Below, in pieces: positions 1-7,070 of a DNA stretch of 11,118 nt. The number at the start of each line of letters is the position of its first letter. Position 1 is the stretch's first letter. This stretch comes from Candidatus Omnitrophota bacterium (GTDB lineage Bacteria; Omnitrophota; Gorgyraeia; 2-02-FULL-51-18). The notes under the pieces are model-generated. The model was not told where the DNA came from. It worked only from the letters and a program-made list of their open reading frames with translations, and made no database searches. The stretch spans positions 1 to 11,118 of the forward strand of contig JAHFFM010000050.1 of assembly GCA_023247935.1 (NCBI GenBank), given 5' to 3'. The translations under genes and the position numbers were made by a program.

Positions 1-212
1 GCACGCCGGCTTTTGGTTTATCCGACGTTTCGGATGAAGAATGGATGCTGCCTGAGGATATTTATTTAAAAATTATCGGCCACGCGCTCGGTGCCGCGTC
101 GGCATCCTCGCTGGATATCCGTAAACTTTTGGAAAAATATTTGAGAAGCATTGTTTCTTCGGAGCAGGTTTCCCTGACGCGCATGAATCAAGCTGTGCCA
201 GCTGCGGACTAG
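1..212 (+). CDS. C-terminal end of a DUF4912-like protein (5' part outside window)
   Basis: An open frame (codons start at base 3) runs from the window edge to TAG at 210-212 and gives about 69 residues. It contains TPAFGLSDVSDEEWMLPED, followed by a helix-rich tail. The pattern TPxxxxSDxxDEEWM followed by a short Ser/Ala-rich stretch resembles the end of DUF4912 proteins as I remember them; in several candidate phyla such genes lie beside GH57 glucan enzymes. The stop is 13 bases before the GH57 start on the same strand, so the two are probably in one operon. Without the N-terminal part the family call is tentative. That it is the tail of a real gene is much more certain. Confidence 0.6.
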   Translation, partial: TPAFGLSDVSDEEWMLPEDIYLKIIGHALGAASASSLDIRKLLEKYLRSIVSSEQVSLTRMNQAVPAAD

Positions 213-225
213 GCCGAAATTTGTC

Positions 226-1809
226 ATGAGCCAGGGTTATTTATCGCTCGTTCTACACGCGCATCTTCCTTATGTACGTCATCCTGAGCATGAAAGATTC
301 TTAGAAGAAGAGTGGTTTTACGAAGCGATCACGGAAACCTATATTCCACTGATCAGAGTTTTTGATTCTTTGCTTCGGGATGGTGTTCATTTTCGGATAA
401 CCATGAGCCTCACTCCGACTCTTCTGTCTATGATGACCGACCCGCTTCTCCAATCGCGCTATGTGAAACATTTAGACCGTTTGATAGAGCTCGCGAATAA
501 AGAAGTGAGTCGTATTGGCGGGGATTCACGATTCGGACCTTTGGCGCGCATGTATCGGGATTTATTCCAGGAGGCGCGGTCTATTTTTTGTGACCGTTAC
601 GGCTGTGACCTGACCCGCGCTTTTCGTGGTTTTGCGGACGCAGGGGTGCTTGAGATTATTACTTGCGGCGCGACGCACGGTTTTTTACCGCTTATGCAGC
701 TTCAATCCCAGGCGGCCCGCGCGCAAATTCAAACGGCCGTGCGAACGCATGAGCGCATTTTAGGGAGAAAGCCCAAGGGGATTTGGCTGCCCGAATGCGG
801 TTTTACGCCGGGCCTTGATTTGCTTCTCAAAGAAGCGGGAATTTTATTTTTTATTGTTGATAATCACGCCATTGTTTTTGGAAGTCCGCGTCCAAAATTC
901 GGAGTTTTCGCACCGGTTTATTGTCCGTCCGGAGTGGCTGCGTTTGGCCGGGATCTGGAATCTTCTAAAAGTGTTTGGAGCGCGGAAGAAGGTTATCCCG
1001 GCGATTTTTGTTACCGTGAATTTTACCGCGATATTGGATTTGATTTGGATTATGACTATGTGCGCCCTTATTTAAACGGAGATGGGGCGAGAATCCATAC
1101 GGGAATCAAATATTACAAGATTACGGGCGCGCAGAACAAGGAACCGTATGAGCCCGAAAGAGCGACCCAAAAAACAGGAGATCATGCCGCAAATTTTCTT
1201 TTCAATCGTATCAAGCAGATCGAGCACTTGGCGCCGCTGATGGGGCAGGCGCCGATGATTTTGTCTCCGTATGACGCAGAATTGTTTGGTCATTGGTGGT
1301 TTGAAGGTCCTCAGTGGATCAACGCGCTTTTCCGAAAAATTCATCATGACCAGAGCATTCTTGAGCCGCTGACGCCCGTGGAATATTTGGCGCGCCATCC
1401 CCGCAACCAAGTCATCACACCCACGATGTCGAGCTGGGGATATAACGGCTATGCGGAAGTTTGGTTGAATGGCGCCAATGACTGGATTTATCGTCATTTA
1501 CATCAAGCCGTTGAGCGGATGACGGAAATGGCCAATCGTTTTCAAGCGCCCGGTGATGTGGAGCGAAGGACTTTGAATCAAATGGCCAGAGAACTGCTTT
1601 TGGCTCAATCCAGCGATTGGGCATTTATCATGAAAACAGGCACTCATGTCTCTTACGCGGTAAACCGCACCAAGGACCATCTTCATCGTTTTATTCAGCT
1701 CTACGAGGGGCTTTCCAAAAATTCTATAGACATGCCGCAGCTGGAAAGAATAGAATCTATGGACAATCTTTTTCCGGATATGGATTACCAAATTTACGCT
1801 TCAAAATAA
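226..1809 (+). CDS. GH57 1,4-alpha-glucan branching enzyme (DUF1957 type)
   Basis: This 527-residue protein is a family 57 glycoside hydrolase of the branching-enzyme type. Such enzymes cut alpha-1,4 glucan and rejoin the piece by an alpha-1,6 bond during glycogen-like polymer synthesis in the cytoplasm. The five GH57 conserved regions are visible in order: HAHLPYVRHP (11-20), GATHGFLPL (148-156), GIWLPECGF (185-193), SPYDAELFGHWWFEGP (347-362) and SSDWAFIMKTG (462-472). By family knowledge Glu190 in WLPEC is the nucleophile and Asp350 in YDAELFGHWW the general acid/base, and both are present. The length matches the roughly 520-560 residues of the family, including the C-terminal helical DUF1957 domain that carries the SSDWAF region. 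There is no signal peptide. The ATG at 226 fits the conserved N-terminus although its ribosome site is weak; expression may be coupled to the upstream gene 13 bases away. It could be an amylase-like GH57, but the HWWFEGP signature favours branching activity. Confidence 0.92.
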   Translation: MSQGYLSLVLHAHLPYVRHPEHERFLEEEWFYEAITETYIPLIRVFDSLLRDGVHFRITMSLTPTLLSMMTDPLLQSRYVKHLDRLIELANKEVSRIGGDSRFGPLARMYRDLFQEARSIFCDRYGCDLTRAFRGFADAGVLEIITCGATHGFLPLMQLQSQAARAQIQTAVRTHERILGRKPKGIWLPECGFTPGLDLLLKEAGILFFIVDNHAIVFGSPRPKFGVFAPVYCPSGVAAFGRDLESSKSVWSAEEGYPGDFCYREFYRDIGFDLDYDYVRPYLNGDGARIHTGIKYYKITGAQNKEPYEPERATQKTGDHAANFLFNRIKQIEHLAPLMGQAPMILSPYDAELFGHWWFEGPQWINALFRKIHHDQSILEPLTPVEYLARHPRNQVITPTMSSWGYNGYAEVWLNGANDWIYRHLHQAVERMTEMANRFQAPGDVERRTLNQMARELLLAQSSDWAFIMKTGTHVSYAVNRTKDHLHRFIQLYEGLSKNSIDMPQLERIESMDNLFPDMDYQIYASK

Positions 1810-1832
1810 CATTTATAGAGGGAGATTTTGGC

Positions 1833-2126
1833 ATGAACAGAAAGTATTTTGGCGGGTTTTTTGCGGCGGCATTGCTTCTTTCCGGGTGCGCCTCCAGCGG
1901 CAGAAATTATCAAACGGATATTGACGCGCTTAACGCCAAATTAGCCACGCTGCAGGGCCAATTAACCTCCAAAGACAGCGAAATCAGCAATCTTCAAAGC
2001 CAGTTAAGCGACCAGCGCCGTGGTCGCGAAACCGCGGAAGCCGCCTTGCTTAATTCTCAACATCAACAACGCCAAGCCGAAAGCGCGAAAACTTCCGCTA
2101 AGTCTTACGCTTCTGATTTGAAATAA
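1833..2126 (+). CDS. Small coiled-coil outer-membrane lipoprotein ending in lysine (Lpp-like)
   Basis: This is a 97-residue protein read from ATG 1833, which has an AGAGGGAG-type ribosome site about 9 bases upstream. A longer in-frame reading exists from 1617 but overlaps the GH57 gene and lacks a signal sequence at its start. Residues 1-18 form a lipoprotein signal peptide with an LSGC lipobox, so Cys19 would be lipidated. The mature part is almost entirely helical with heptad-like spacing (IDALNAKLATLQGQL... ISNLQSQLSD), then an Ala/Gln/Ser-rich stretch, and it ends SYASDLK. Size, lipobox, single coiled coil and a C-terminal lysine resemble Braun's lipoprotein, which is tied to peptidoglycan through its terminal lysine. 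This is similarity of architecture, not proven homology. The position after Cys is Ala, not Asp, so by the E. coli rule it would go to the outer membrane. It sits 23 bases after the GH57 gene and 10 bases before aspartase. Confidence 0.8.
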   Translation: MNRKYFGGFFAAALLLSGCASSGRNYQTDIDALNAKLATLQGQLTSKDSEISNLQSQLSDQRRGRETAEAALLNSQHQQRQAESAKTSAKSYASDLK

Positions 2127-2136
2127 CGAGCCTTCC

Positions 2137-3534
2137 ATGCGCCTTGAAAAAGATTCAATAGGTCCGCGCGAGATTCCGGATAACGTTTATTACGGAATTC
2201 AGACGGATCGAGCCGTTGAAAATTTTCCTATCAGCGGGCTGAGAGCCCACCCACGTTTTATTGACGCGTATGTTTACGTCAAAAAAGCCGCAGCCATCGC
2301 GAATCAAAAAATAGGTGAACTTGAACCCAAGCTCGCGCAGGCGATTATCACGGTATGCGATGAAATTTTGGCTGGCAAGTTTCGTGACCAATTTCCGGTG
2401 GATGTGTTTCAAATGGGCGCCGGCACGGCGTTTAATATGAATTTAAATGAAGTGCTGGCCAATCGTGCGAATGAAATTTTGGGTACGGCGAAGGGAAGCT
2501 ATAAGCCGATTAATCCCAATGACCATACGAACATGGGGCAATCCACCAACGACACTTTTCCTTCGGCTGTGCGTGTGGCGGGTCTTTTGATTTTGAAGGA
2601 AAGCTTGCATGCGCCACTTGAAGCGCTTGAAAAAAGTTTGGCGGCAAAGGGCAAAGAATTTGACGGAATTTTAAAATCTGCGAGAACGCATCTGCAGGAT
2701 GCTGTTCCGATCCGGTTGGGGCAGGAATTTACCGCTTATTCGGAAGCTATTCGAAAATCACGCTTGTCTTTGCTGGAAGCGGAAAAATCTCTTTATGAAT
2801 TGGGTTTGGGCGGCAGCGCGGCGGGTACGGGTTTGAACACGGCGCCCGGCTACCGGGATTTGATTATCAAAGAGCTTTCAAGTCTGACTTCTTTGCCGTT
2901 TACGCCCGCCAAGGACATGCGCGAAGCCATGCAAAGCCAGAGACCGATCGCCGAAGTTTCCGCGGCAATGAGAAATTTGTGCCTGGAAATCACGCGCATT
3001 GTGAATGATTTGCGTCTTTTGTCCTCAGGGCCTACGACGGGTTTTTCAGAAATTCTTTTACCGGCTTTGGCGCCAGGCTCTTCCATTATGCCGGGTAAAG
3101 TGAATCCTTCGATTTTAGAAATGGTAAACATGGTCGCGTTTCAGGTATTGGGTTCGGACCATGTGATTGCGATGGGGGTGCAGGCGGGCCAGTTGGAGCT
3201 AAACGTGATGATGCCAGTGATCGCGTTTAATCTTAATTTTTCCGTCATGATTCTCGGAAACGCGGTCAAGATTTTGAAAGATAAATGCATCGACGGGATT
3301 GTCGCTAATCGTGAGCGATGCGCGCAATATGCCCAGTCCAGCATGGGCTTGGCAACGGCTTTAAACGCGTATATCGGCTATGCCCAAGCCGCGGAAGTGT
3401 GCAAACATGCCTTAAAGTCGGGTAAGACCATCATTCAAATTATCCGTGAGGAAAAAATCCTCACTGAAGAGCAGATTCAAAAGATTATGGACCCCGTTAA
3501 AATGACGGAACCCGGCATCCCGGGCAAGAATTGA
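2137..3534 (+). CDS. aspA: Aspartate ammonia-lyase (aspartase)
   Basis: This 465-residue cytoplasmic enzyme of the aspartase/fumarase superfamily reversibly converts L-aspartate to fumarate and ammonia. The N-terminus RLEKDSIGPREIPDNVYYG followed by IQTDRAVENFP reads as aspartase; class II fumarases typically have DSMGxxxVPxxxYWGAQTQRS. The active-site elements are all present: GAGTAFNMNLNEV (94-106, Thr97), QSTNDTFP (135-142, Ser136/Thr137/Asn138), ARTHLQDAVP (182-191, Thr184/His185) and the superfamily loop GSSIMPGKVN (314-323) carrying the catalytic serine and substrate lysine Lys321. The C-terminus MTEPGIPGKN matches the usual aspartase ending. Length is typical for the family (about 465-480). 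The ribosome site before ATG 2137 is weak, and the lipoprotein stop is only 10 bases away. Two adjacent stops (TGA, then TAA) end the gene. A fumarase role cannot be excluded without assay but is less likely. Confidence 0.92.
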   Translation: MRLEKDSIGPREIPDNVYYGIQTDRAVENFPISGLRAHPRFIDAYVYVKKAAAIANQKIGELEPKLAQAIITVCDEILAGKFRDQFPVDVFQMGAGTAFNMNLNEVLANRANEILGTAKGSYKPINPNDHTNMGQSTNDTFPSAVRVAGLLILKESLHAPLEALEKSLAAKGKEFDGILKSARTHLQDAVPIRLGQEFTAYSEAIRKSRLSLLEAEKSLYELGLGGSAAGTGLNTAPGYRDLIIKELSSLTSLPFTPAKDMREAMQSQRPIAEVSAAMRNLCLEITRIVNDLRLLSSGPTTGFSEILLPALAPGSSIMPGKVNPSILEMVNMVAFQVLGSDHVIAMGVQAGQLELNVMMPVIAFNLNFSVMILGNAVKILKDKCIDGIVANRERCAQYAQSSMGLATALNAYIGYAQAAEVCKHALKSGKTIIQIIREEKILTEEQIQKIMDPVKMTEPGIPGKN

Positions 3535-3583
3535 TAACCTCTTGCCAAATAATGAGTTGGATGGCAAAATAATCAATCTTTGT

Positions 3584-3589
3584 GGGAAG
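3584..3589 (+). promoter_or_regulatory. Ribosome binding site that fixes the citrate synthase start at TTG 3597
   Basis: GGGAAG lies 7 bases before TTG 3597. The alternative in-frame GTG at 3582 overlaps this site and has only AT-rich sequence before it, with no purine-rich ribosome site. I therefore take TTG as the start. Confidence 0.65.
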
Positions 3590-3596
3590 TATTAAC

Positions 3597-4763
3597 TTGG
3601 AAAAAAAGGAATTGATTGCAGTGAGTCCGGAAAGCGCCTTTCACGAAGGCTTGGAAGATGTTATTGCCGCAGAAAGTTCGATTTGCCTGATTGATGGAAA
3701 AAACTCCAGATTGGCTTATCGCGGTTATGATATTCATGAATTAGCCGAGCATTCTAATTTTGAAGAAACAGCCTATCTTTTACTTTTAGGAAAGCTGCCG
3801 ACTGCCCGAGAACTTGAAGATTTCAAGGCTAAAATCGCGGCCGAGCGCGAACTTCCGGAAGGTTTTGTAAAGCTGCTCAGCTCCTTTCCAAAAAACGCCA
3901 ACCCAATGGCATTTTTACGCAGTGCGGTTTCCACGCTTGCTTTTTTTGATTCCGAATCTGAAGATAAATCTCCTGAAGCTAATTTTAGAAAAGCGATCCG
4001 CTTGATCGCTAAAACCCCTTTAATCGTGGCTTATTTTGAAAGAATGCGTCAGGGAAAAGAATTGATCGCTCCCCAAAAAGACGCTTCCTGGTCCGGCGCC
4101 AAAAATTTTCTGTATATGCTGCGCGGCAAAGAGGCGAGCGAAGTTGAAAATCAAATGCTCGACAAATATTATGTGTTGTTGACGGAGCATGATTTAAACG
4201 CTTCGACTTTTACGGCAAGAACGGTTGCGTCCACACAATCCGATATTTATTCCGCTATTTCAGGTGCGGTAGGCACGCTCAAAGGGGATTTGCATGGGTC
4301 GGCGAATACCCGCACCATGGAAAGCCTGATCGAGATCGACGATGTGAGCAAGGTGGAATCTTTTGTCGAGCAATCCCTAGCACAGAAAAAGAAATTCATG
4401 GGATTCGGACACCGCATTTACAAGGGGCCGGATCCGCGCGCCAGCGATTTGAGAAAAATGGCAAAAGCATTGGCGGACGCGAACCCCGGCCAGGCCAAAT
4501 GGTACGCCATTTCAGAAAAATTAGAAAAACTTGTTTGGGAAAAGAAAAAATTAAACTGCAACGTGGATTTTTATTCCGCTTCCGTGCTTTATATTTTGGG
4601 AATTCCAGTCGATCTTTTCACAACGCTTTTTGCCATCAGTCGAATGGCCGGTTGGACGGCACATTTTCTGGAGCAATCCAGTCATAACCGTTTGATCCGG
4701 CCCGTTTCATTGTATACAGGCGCTACCCATCAAGCGTACGTCCCGATTCAAAAACGTTCTTAA
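3597..4763 (+). CDS. gltA: Citrate synthase (short type; 2-methylcitrate synthase possible)
   Basis: A 388-residue enzyme from TTG 3597, or 393 residues if GTG 3582 is used. Citrate synthase condenses oxaloacetate with acetyl-CoA to citrate in the cytoplasm. The N-terminal domain has the usual LIDGKNSRLAYRGYDIHELAE block (about residues 32-52). Using TTG numbering, the catalytic residues are His233 in GDLHGSAN, His272 in GFGHRIYKGPDPRA and Asp324 in NVDFYSASVLYILGIP. The C-terminal AGWTAHFLEQ and NRLIRPVSLYTG motifs are also typical. The length fits the short hexameric/dimeric citrate synthases. One oddity is HGSAN where HGGAN is nearly universal. The gene follows aspartase by 62 bases. A weak promoter can be drawn (TTGCCA 3542-3547, 17-base spacer, CAAAAT 3565-3570), but it overlaps a 6-base inverted repeat and is uncertain. 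Citrate and 2-methylcitrate synthases are not separable by eye; no prpB/prpD genes are visible nearby, which favours citrate. Confidence 0.9.
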   Translation: MEKKELIAVSPESAFHEGLEDVIAAESSICLIDGKNSRLAYRGYDIHELAEHSNFEETAYLLLLGKLPTARELEDFKAKIAAERELPEGFVKLLSSFPKNANPMAFLRSAVSTLAFFDSESEDKSPEANFRKAIRLIAKTPLIVAYFERMRQGKELIAPQKDASWSGAKNFLYMLRGKEASEVENQMLDKYYVLLTEHDLNASTFTARTVASTQSDIYSAISGAVGTLKGDLHGSANTRTMESLIEIDDVSKVESFVEQSLAQKKKFMGFGHRIYKGPDPRASDLRKMAKALADANPGQAKWYAISEKLEKLVWEKKKLNCNVDFYSASVLYILGIPVDLFTTLFAISRMAGWTAHFLEQSSHNRLIRPVSLYTGATHQAYVPIQKRS

Positions 4764-4773
4764 TTCAATTCCC

Positions 4774-4951
4774 ACGAAAGTGGCGGTTCGCCATTATGGC
4801 GTCGGCGGCCCTCACTTGGATTCAGAAAAATTAGCGGAAGTGGCGGCCCGCCACCAAAGCGTCGGCGGCCCACAGGTGATAGCAAGAAAATAGCGGAAGT
4901 GGCGGCCCGCCACCAAAGCGTCGGCGGCCCACAGGTGATAGCAAGAAAATA
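4774..4951 (+). repeat. 59-base tandem repeat whose units begin with the tRNA-Leu 5' end
   Basis: Two units, 4834-4892 and 4893-4951, are identical 59-base copies. A more diverged unit of about 60 bases lies at 4774-4833. Each of the two intact units starts with GCGGAAGTGGCGG, exactly the first 13 bases of the tRNA-Leu gene that follows at 4952, so that 13-mer occurs three times in register. Inside each unit is a palindrome GTGGCGGCCCGCCAC and a second GC-rich hairpin, then an A-rich tail leading into the next copy. There are too few units and no variable spacers, so it is not a CRISPR. No convincing sigma70 promoter for the tRNA was seen in it. Confidence 0.85.
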
Positions 4952-5033
4952 GCGGAAGTGGCGGAATTGGCATACGCGCTAGTCTCAGAAGCTAGTCCCG
5001 CAAGGGTTGAGGGTTCGAGTCCCTCCTTCCGCA
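4952..5033 (+). tRNA. tRNA-Leu (anticodon CAG)
   Basis: An 82-base tRNA with a complete cloverleaf. The acceptor GCGGAAG pairs perfectly with CTTCCGC (5026-5032), with discriminator A at 5033. The D arm has GCGGAATTGGCATACGC. The anticodon stem CTAGT/GCTAG carries the loop CTCAGAA with CAG at 4986-4988, reading CUG. A long variable arm, CCC-GCAA-GGG, marks a class II tRNA. The T arm is GAGGG-TTCGAGT-CCCTC. CCA is not encoded; the gene runs straight into AATTTTTTTT, which could act in termination. It lies between citrate synthase and the cyclase gene, embedded in repeats made from its own two ends. Confidence 0.97.
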
Positions 5034-5052
5034 ATTTTTTTTAATTTCTCTT

Positions 5053-5216
5053 GGAGGGACTCGAAGGGAGCGCCGACGCCCTGTAGATATGCACGACATG
5101 ACTAAATGTCATGTCGTAATTCCATCGTCGGCGCGGATGGCCGACCCGGAGCGAGCACAGCCGCGCGCCTTCGCGCGGACTGCGCAGCGTAGGGCGCCAA
5201 ATCCCTCCTTCCGCAA
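5053..5216 (+). repeat. Folded element bounded by inverted tRNA-Leu T-arm and direct tRNA-Leu 3' end
   Basis: The left end, GGAGGGACTCGAA (5053-5065), is the exact reverse complement of tRNA-Leu bases 5014-5026 (T-loop, 3' T-stem and first acceptor base). The right end, TCCCTCCTTCCGCAA (5202-5216), is an exact direct copy of 5020-5034, the 3' end of the tRNA plus one flanking base. Between them lie nested inverted repeats: GCGCCGACG (5070-5078) with CGTCGGCGC (5126-5134), enclosing ACGACATGAC (5093-5102) with GTCATGTCGT (5108-5117), and a separate stem CCGCGCG (5161-5167)/CGCGCGG (5172-5178). No protein is apparent. It could be a small non-autonomous mobile element or structured RNA using the tRNA as its target. 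The type is inferred; the repeats are seen directly. Confidence 0.75.
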
Positions 5217-5342
5217 GATTTTTTCGTATTAGAGGCTCATCTACGTCGTTGCTCAGTCGTTCGCTTGTGCGACGCTATTACCATAGCGCCTCCGCGCTCA
5301 CTCCATCGCGCCTAGTATCTGAGCCTCTAATACGAAAAAATC
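5217..5342. repeat. 126-base palindromic element with perfect 23-base inverted ends
   Basis: Bases 5217-5239 and 5320-5342 are perfect reverse complements over 23 bases; the left arm begins GATTTTTTCGTATTAG. The 80-base centre holds a small hairpin, CGCTAT (5273-5278)/ATAGCG (5283-5288). It abuts the tRNA 3'-end copy that stops at 5216. It may be a MITE-like element or a strong bidirectional terminator (both strands gain a T-run after the stem). No clear target duplication beyond AA is visible. Confidence 0.75.
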
Positions 5343-5443
5343 AAAAAAAGTTGAAGTGGGTTGGACGCCCCGTAGCGAGCACAGAAATCCTCCGGTTTCC
5401 TCCAACCATTGCACTCCAACACAACTTCCATTAAGATTGTGGA
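5343..5443. other. Remainder of the intergenic region before the cyclase gene
   Basis: No gene is seen here. GCGAGCACAG (5375-5384) repeats the same 10-mer at 5151-5160 inside the tRNA-derived element, so the stretch may be a further worn copy of that material. An imperfect inverted repeat joins 5353-5365 and 5415-5428. A weak promoter reading (TTGCAC 5409-5414, 17-base spacer, TAAGAT 5432-5437) would place transcription start at about the ATG of the next gene. Confidence 0.35.
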
Positions 5444-7069
5444 ATGAAAAAATACCTGACAGCGTTCTCGCTTGTCCTTTTTTCAATCGTTCTCTGGTTT
5501 TTAAACGGATACTCCGAGCAATCCCTTATTTTAAAACGTATTTCCGCGCCTTTACAGGACGTGCTTTTCAAGGTCCGCTACGTCTCAGAATCCCGCCCCG
5601 AATCCTTGAATCAAATTGTCGTGATCGCGGTAGACGATGAATCTTCTTTTCGTCTGGGCGTGCGGTGGCCCTGGCCCAGAACCATCTTTGCTTCCATTAT
5701 TGATGAATTGGCGCGTAAAAAAGCGAAAGTCATCGGCTTGAATTTTTCATTTACCGGGCTTGAGGGTGGGAAGGAAGATACGACCCTTGCTCTGGCTGAT
5801 TCCATTCGCAATCACGGGCATGTCGTGGTGGGGTCTACATTGGATAAAGACAGGCCATTAAGACCGGTGTCGCTTTTGCTCCGGGCTGGCGCTCATTATG
5901 GCTATCTTGAAAAAATTGTGGACGAGGATTTTTTGATTCGCCGTTCCTATCTTTCCCGTTCTTATATCCAGCGTGCGGTGGAAGAACCTTCTTTTCCGCT
6001 TTCAATATGGAAAGAGGCGGGACAGGACCCGGCGGCTTTGTCTGATTGGAAGCGGAAAGACGGGAGTTATGTGATCAACTATTTGGCGAACGATTCGGAT
6101 TTAAAAGTGATTCCGGCATGGAAGCTTTTGGAAGGGCATATTTCGGAGTCTCAGATTTCAGGAAAAATTGCCTTGGTGGGAATCACGTCTTCTTTGATGT
6201 CGGAAAAACATCAAACACCTTTAGGCCTCATGTCCGGCGTTGCCGTGCACGCCAATGAATATATTTCTTTCGGTGAATCCAGGCGGCTTCATCTTGCGCC
6301 GCGCTCCATTACATTTGGCGTCAGTTGGATTTTAGGCATGATGCTTTTGGTGCTTTTACGCGCCCGTCGTTTTTGGCTGGCCGGACTCGGATTTCTTGGC
6401 TGCTACTTTTTAATATTTTTGGGGGCGCAATTTTTATTTGCCCGGGACATTTCGTTGCCGCTTTTTTTGTGGCTCATGGGACCCACGTTGGCATTGGCTA
6501 TCGGGACCTTTGCCAATTTCATGCATCTTTTGTTTGAAAACAAGGGTCTTGAAAATCGCGTGATTCATGACAAGATGACGGGGCTTTATACCTACGATTA
6601 TCTCCGGCTGCGATTGGATGATGAATGGAAGCGCTGCCAGAAGACCATGGTTCCTGTGTCCGTTGTGATGACGGATCTGGACCGTTTTAAAAAAATTAAT
6701 GACACGCTGGGTCATGAAGTGGGTAATCAGATGATTTTACGCGCCTCGGCCGTGATCAAGGAAAGCGTGCGTGGATATGACGTCGTTTCGCGATACGGCG
6801 GAGACGAATTTGTGATTCTTTTATGGCATGCCAATGCCCAGGAGGCGGAAGCTTACCGGTTGCGTCTTCGAAAAATGTATGAGGATATGGCCAAGAAATT
6901 AGACGAAGTTAGGCTACAAGACTCTTCTATCAGTATCGGATTTGCTTCCTTTGACCCAAAATCAGACGGCGAAAATTCTCAAACTCCGCAGCAGCTTATT
7001 GAATTAGCGGATAAAAATCTTTTTGAGGATAAAGAGAGCCGGCGTAAACCCGGCGAGCCCAAACGGTAG
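5444..7069 (+). CDS. CHASE2-sensor GGDEF cyclase (membrane diguanylate cyclase-like)
   Basis: A 541-residue membrane protein. Residues 5-22 form an N-terminal anchor. A CHASE2-type exported sensor domain covers about 30-285, with the typical DDESSFRLGVRWPWPR (64-79) and AKVIGLNFSF (94-103). Three membrane segments follow at about 289-306, 311-333 and 336-358, and then a cytoplasmic GGDEF domain (about 372-530). The GGDEF parts seen are DKMTGLYTYDYL (376-387), the metal Asp in TDLDRFKKIND (410-420), the signature GGDEF at 452-456, and an inhibitory RxxD site, RGYD (443-446), five residues before it. Such proteins make c-di-GMP from two GTP in response to an outside signal. The guanine-contact position that is Asp in most family members (GHxxGD) is Asn428 here (GHEVGN), so substrate preference may differ. 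Its stop is one base from the stop of the opposite-strand gene. The ATG has little ribosome site sequence. Confidence 0.9.
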   Translation: MKKYLTAFSLVLFSIVLWFLNGYSEQSLILKRISAPLQDVLFKVRYVSESRPESLNQIVVIAVDDESSFRLGVRWPWPRTIFASIIDELARKKAKVIGLNFSFTGLEGGKEDTTLALADSIRNHGHVVVGSTLDKDRPLRPVSLLLRAGAHYGYLEKIVDEDFLIRRSYLSRSYIQRAVEEPSFPLSIWKEAGQDPAALSDWKRKDGSYVINYLANDSDLKVIPAWKLLEGHISESQISGKIALVGITSSLMSEKHQTPLGLMSGVAVHANEYISFGESRRLHLAPRSITFGVSWILGMMLLVLLRARRFWLAGLGFLGCYFLIFLGAQFLFARDISLPLFLWLMGPTLALAIGTFANFMHLLFENKGLENRVIHDKMTGLYTYDYLRLRLDDEWKRCQKTMVPVSVVMTDLDRFKKINDTLGHEVGNQMILRASAVIKESVRGYDVVSRYGGDEFVILLWHANAQEAEAYRLRLRKMYEDMAKKLDEVRLQDSSISIGFASFDPKSDGENSQTPQQLIELADKNLFEDKESRRKPGEPKR

Positions 7070-7070
7070 T

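Noticed and set aside
1617..1832. Longer form of the lipoprotein starting at 1617
   Set aside because: It would overlap the end of the GH57 gene by about 190 bases and bury the lipoprotein signal in the middle of the protein.
3542..3567. Terminator between aspartase and citrate synthase (TTGCCA..TGGCAA)
   Set aside because: The stem is only 6 bases with a 14-base loop and no T-run follows.
4774..4951. CRISPR array
   Set aside because: Units are contiguous 59-base tandem copies with no variable spacers and no cas genes nearby.
4831..5034. Minus-strand open frame of 67 codons containing GLEPST
   Set aside because: It is the antisense of tRNA-Leu and the tandem repeats; GLEPST-like peptides are the usual false product of reading a tRNA backwards.
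5356..5640. Plus-strand open frame overlapping the cyclase start
   Set aside because: No ribosome site, no domain, and it is out of frame with the well-supported CHASE2-GGDEF gene.
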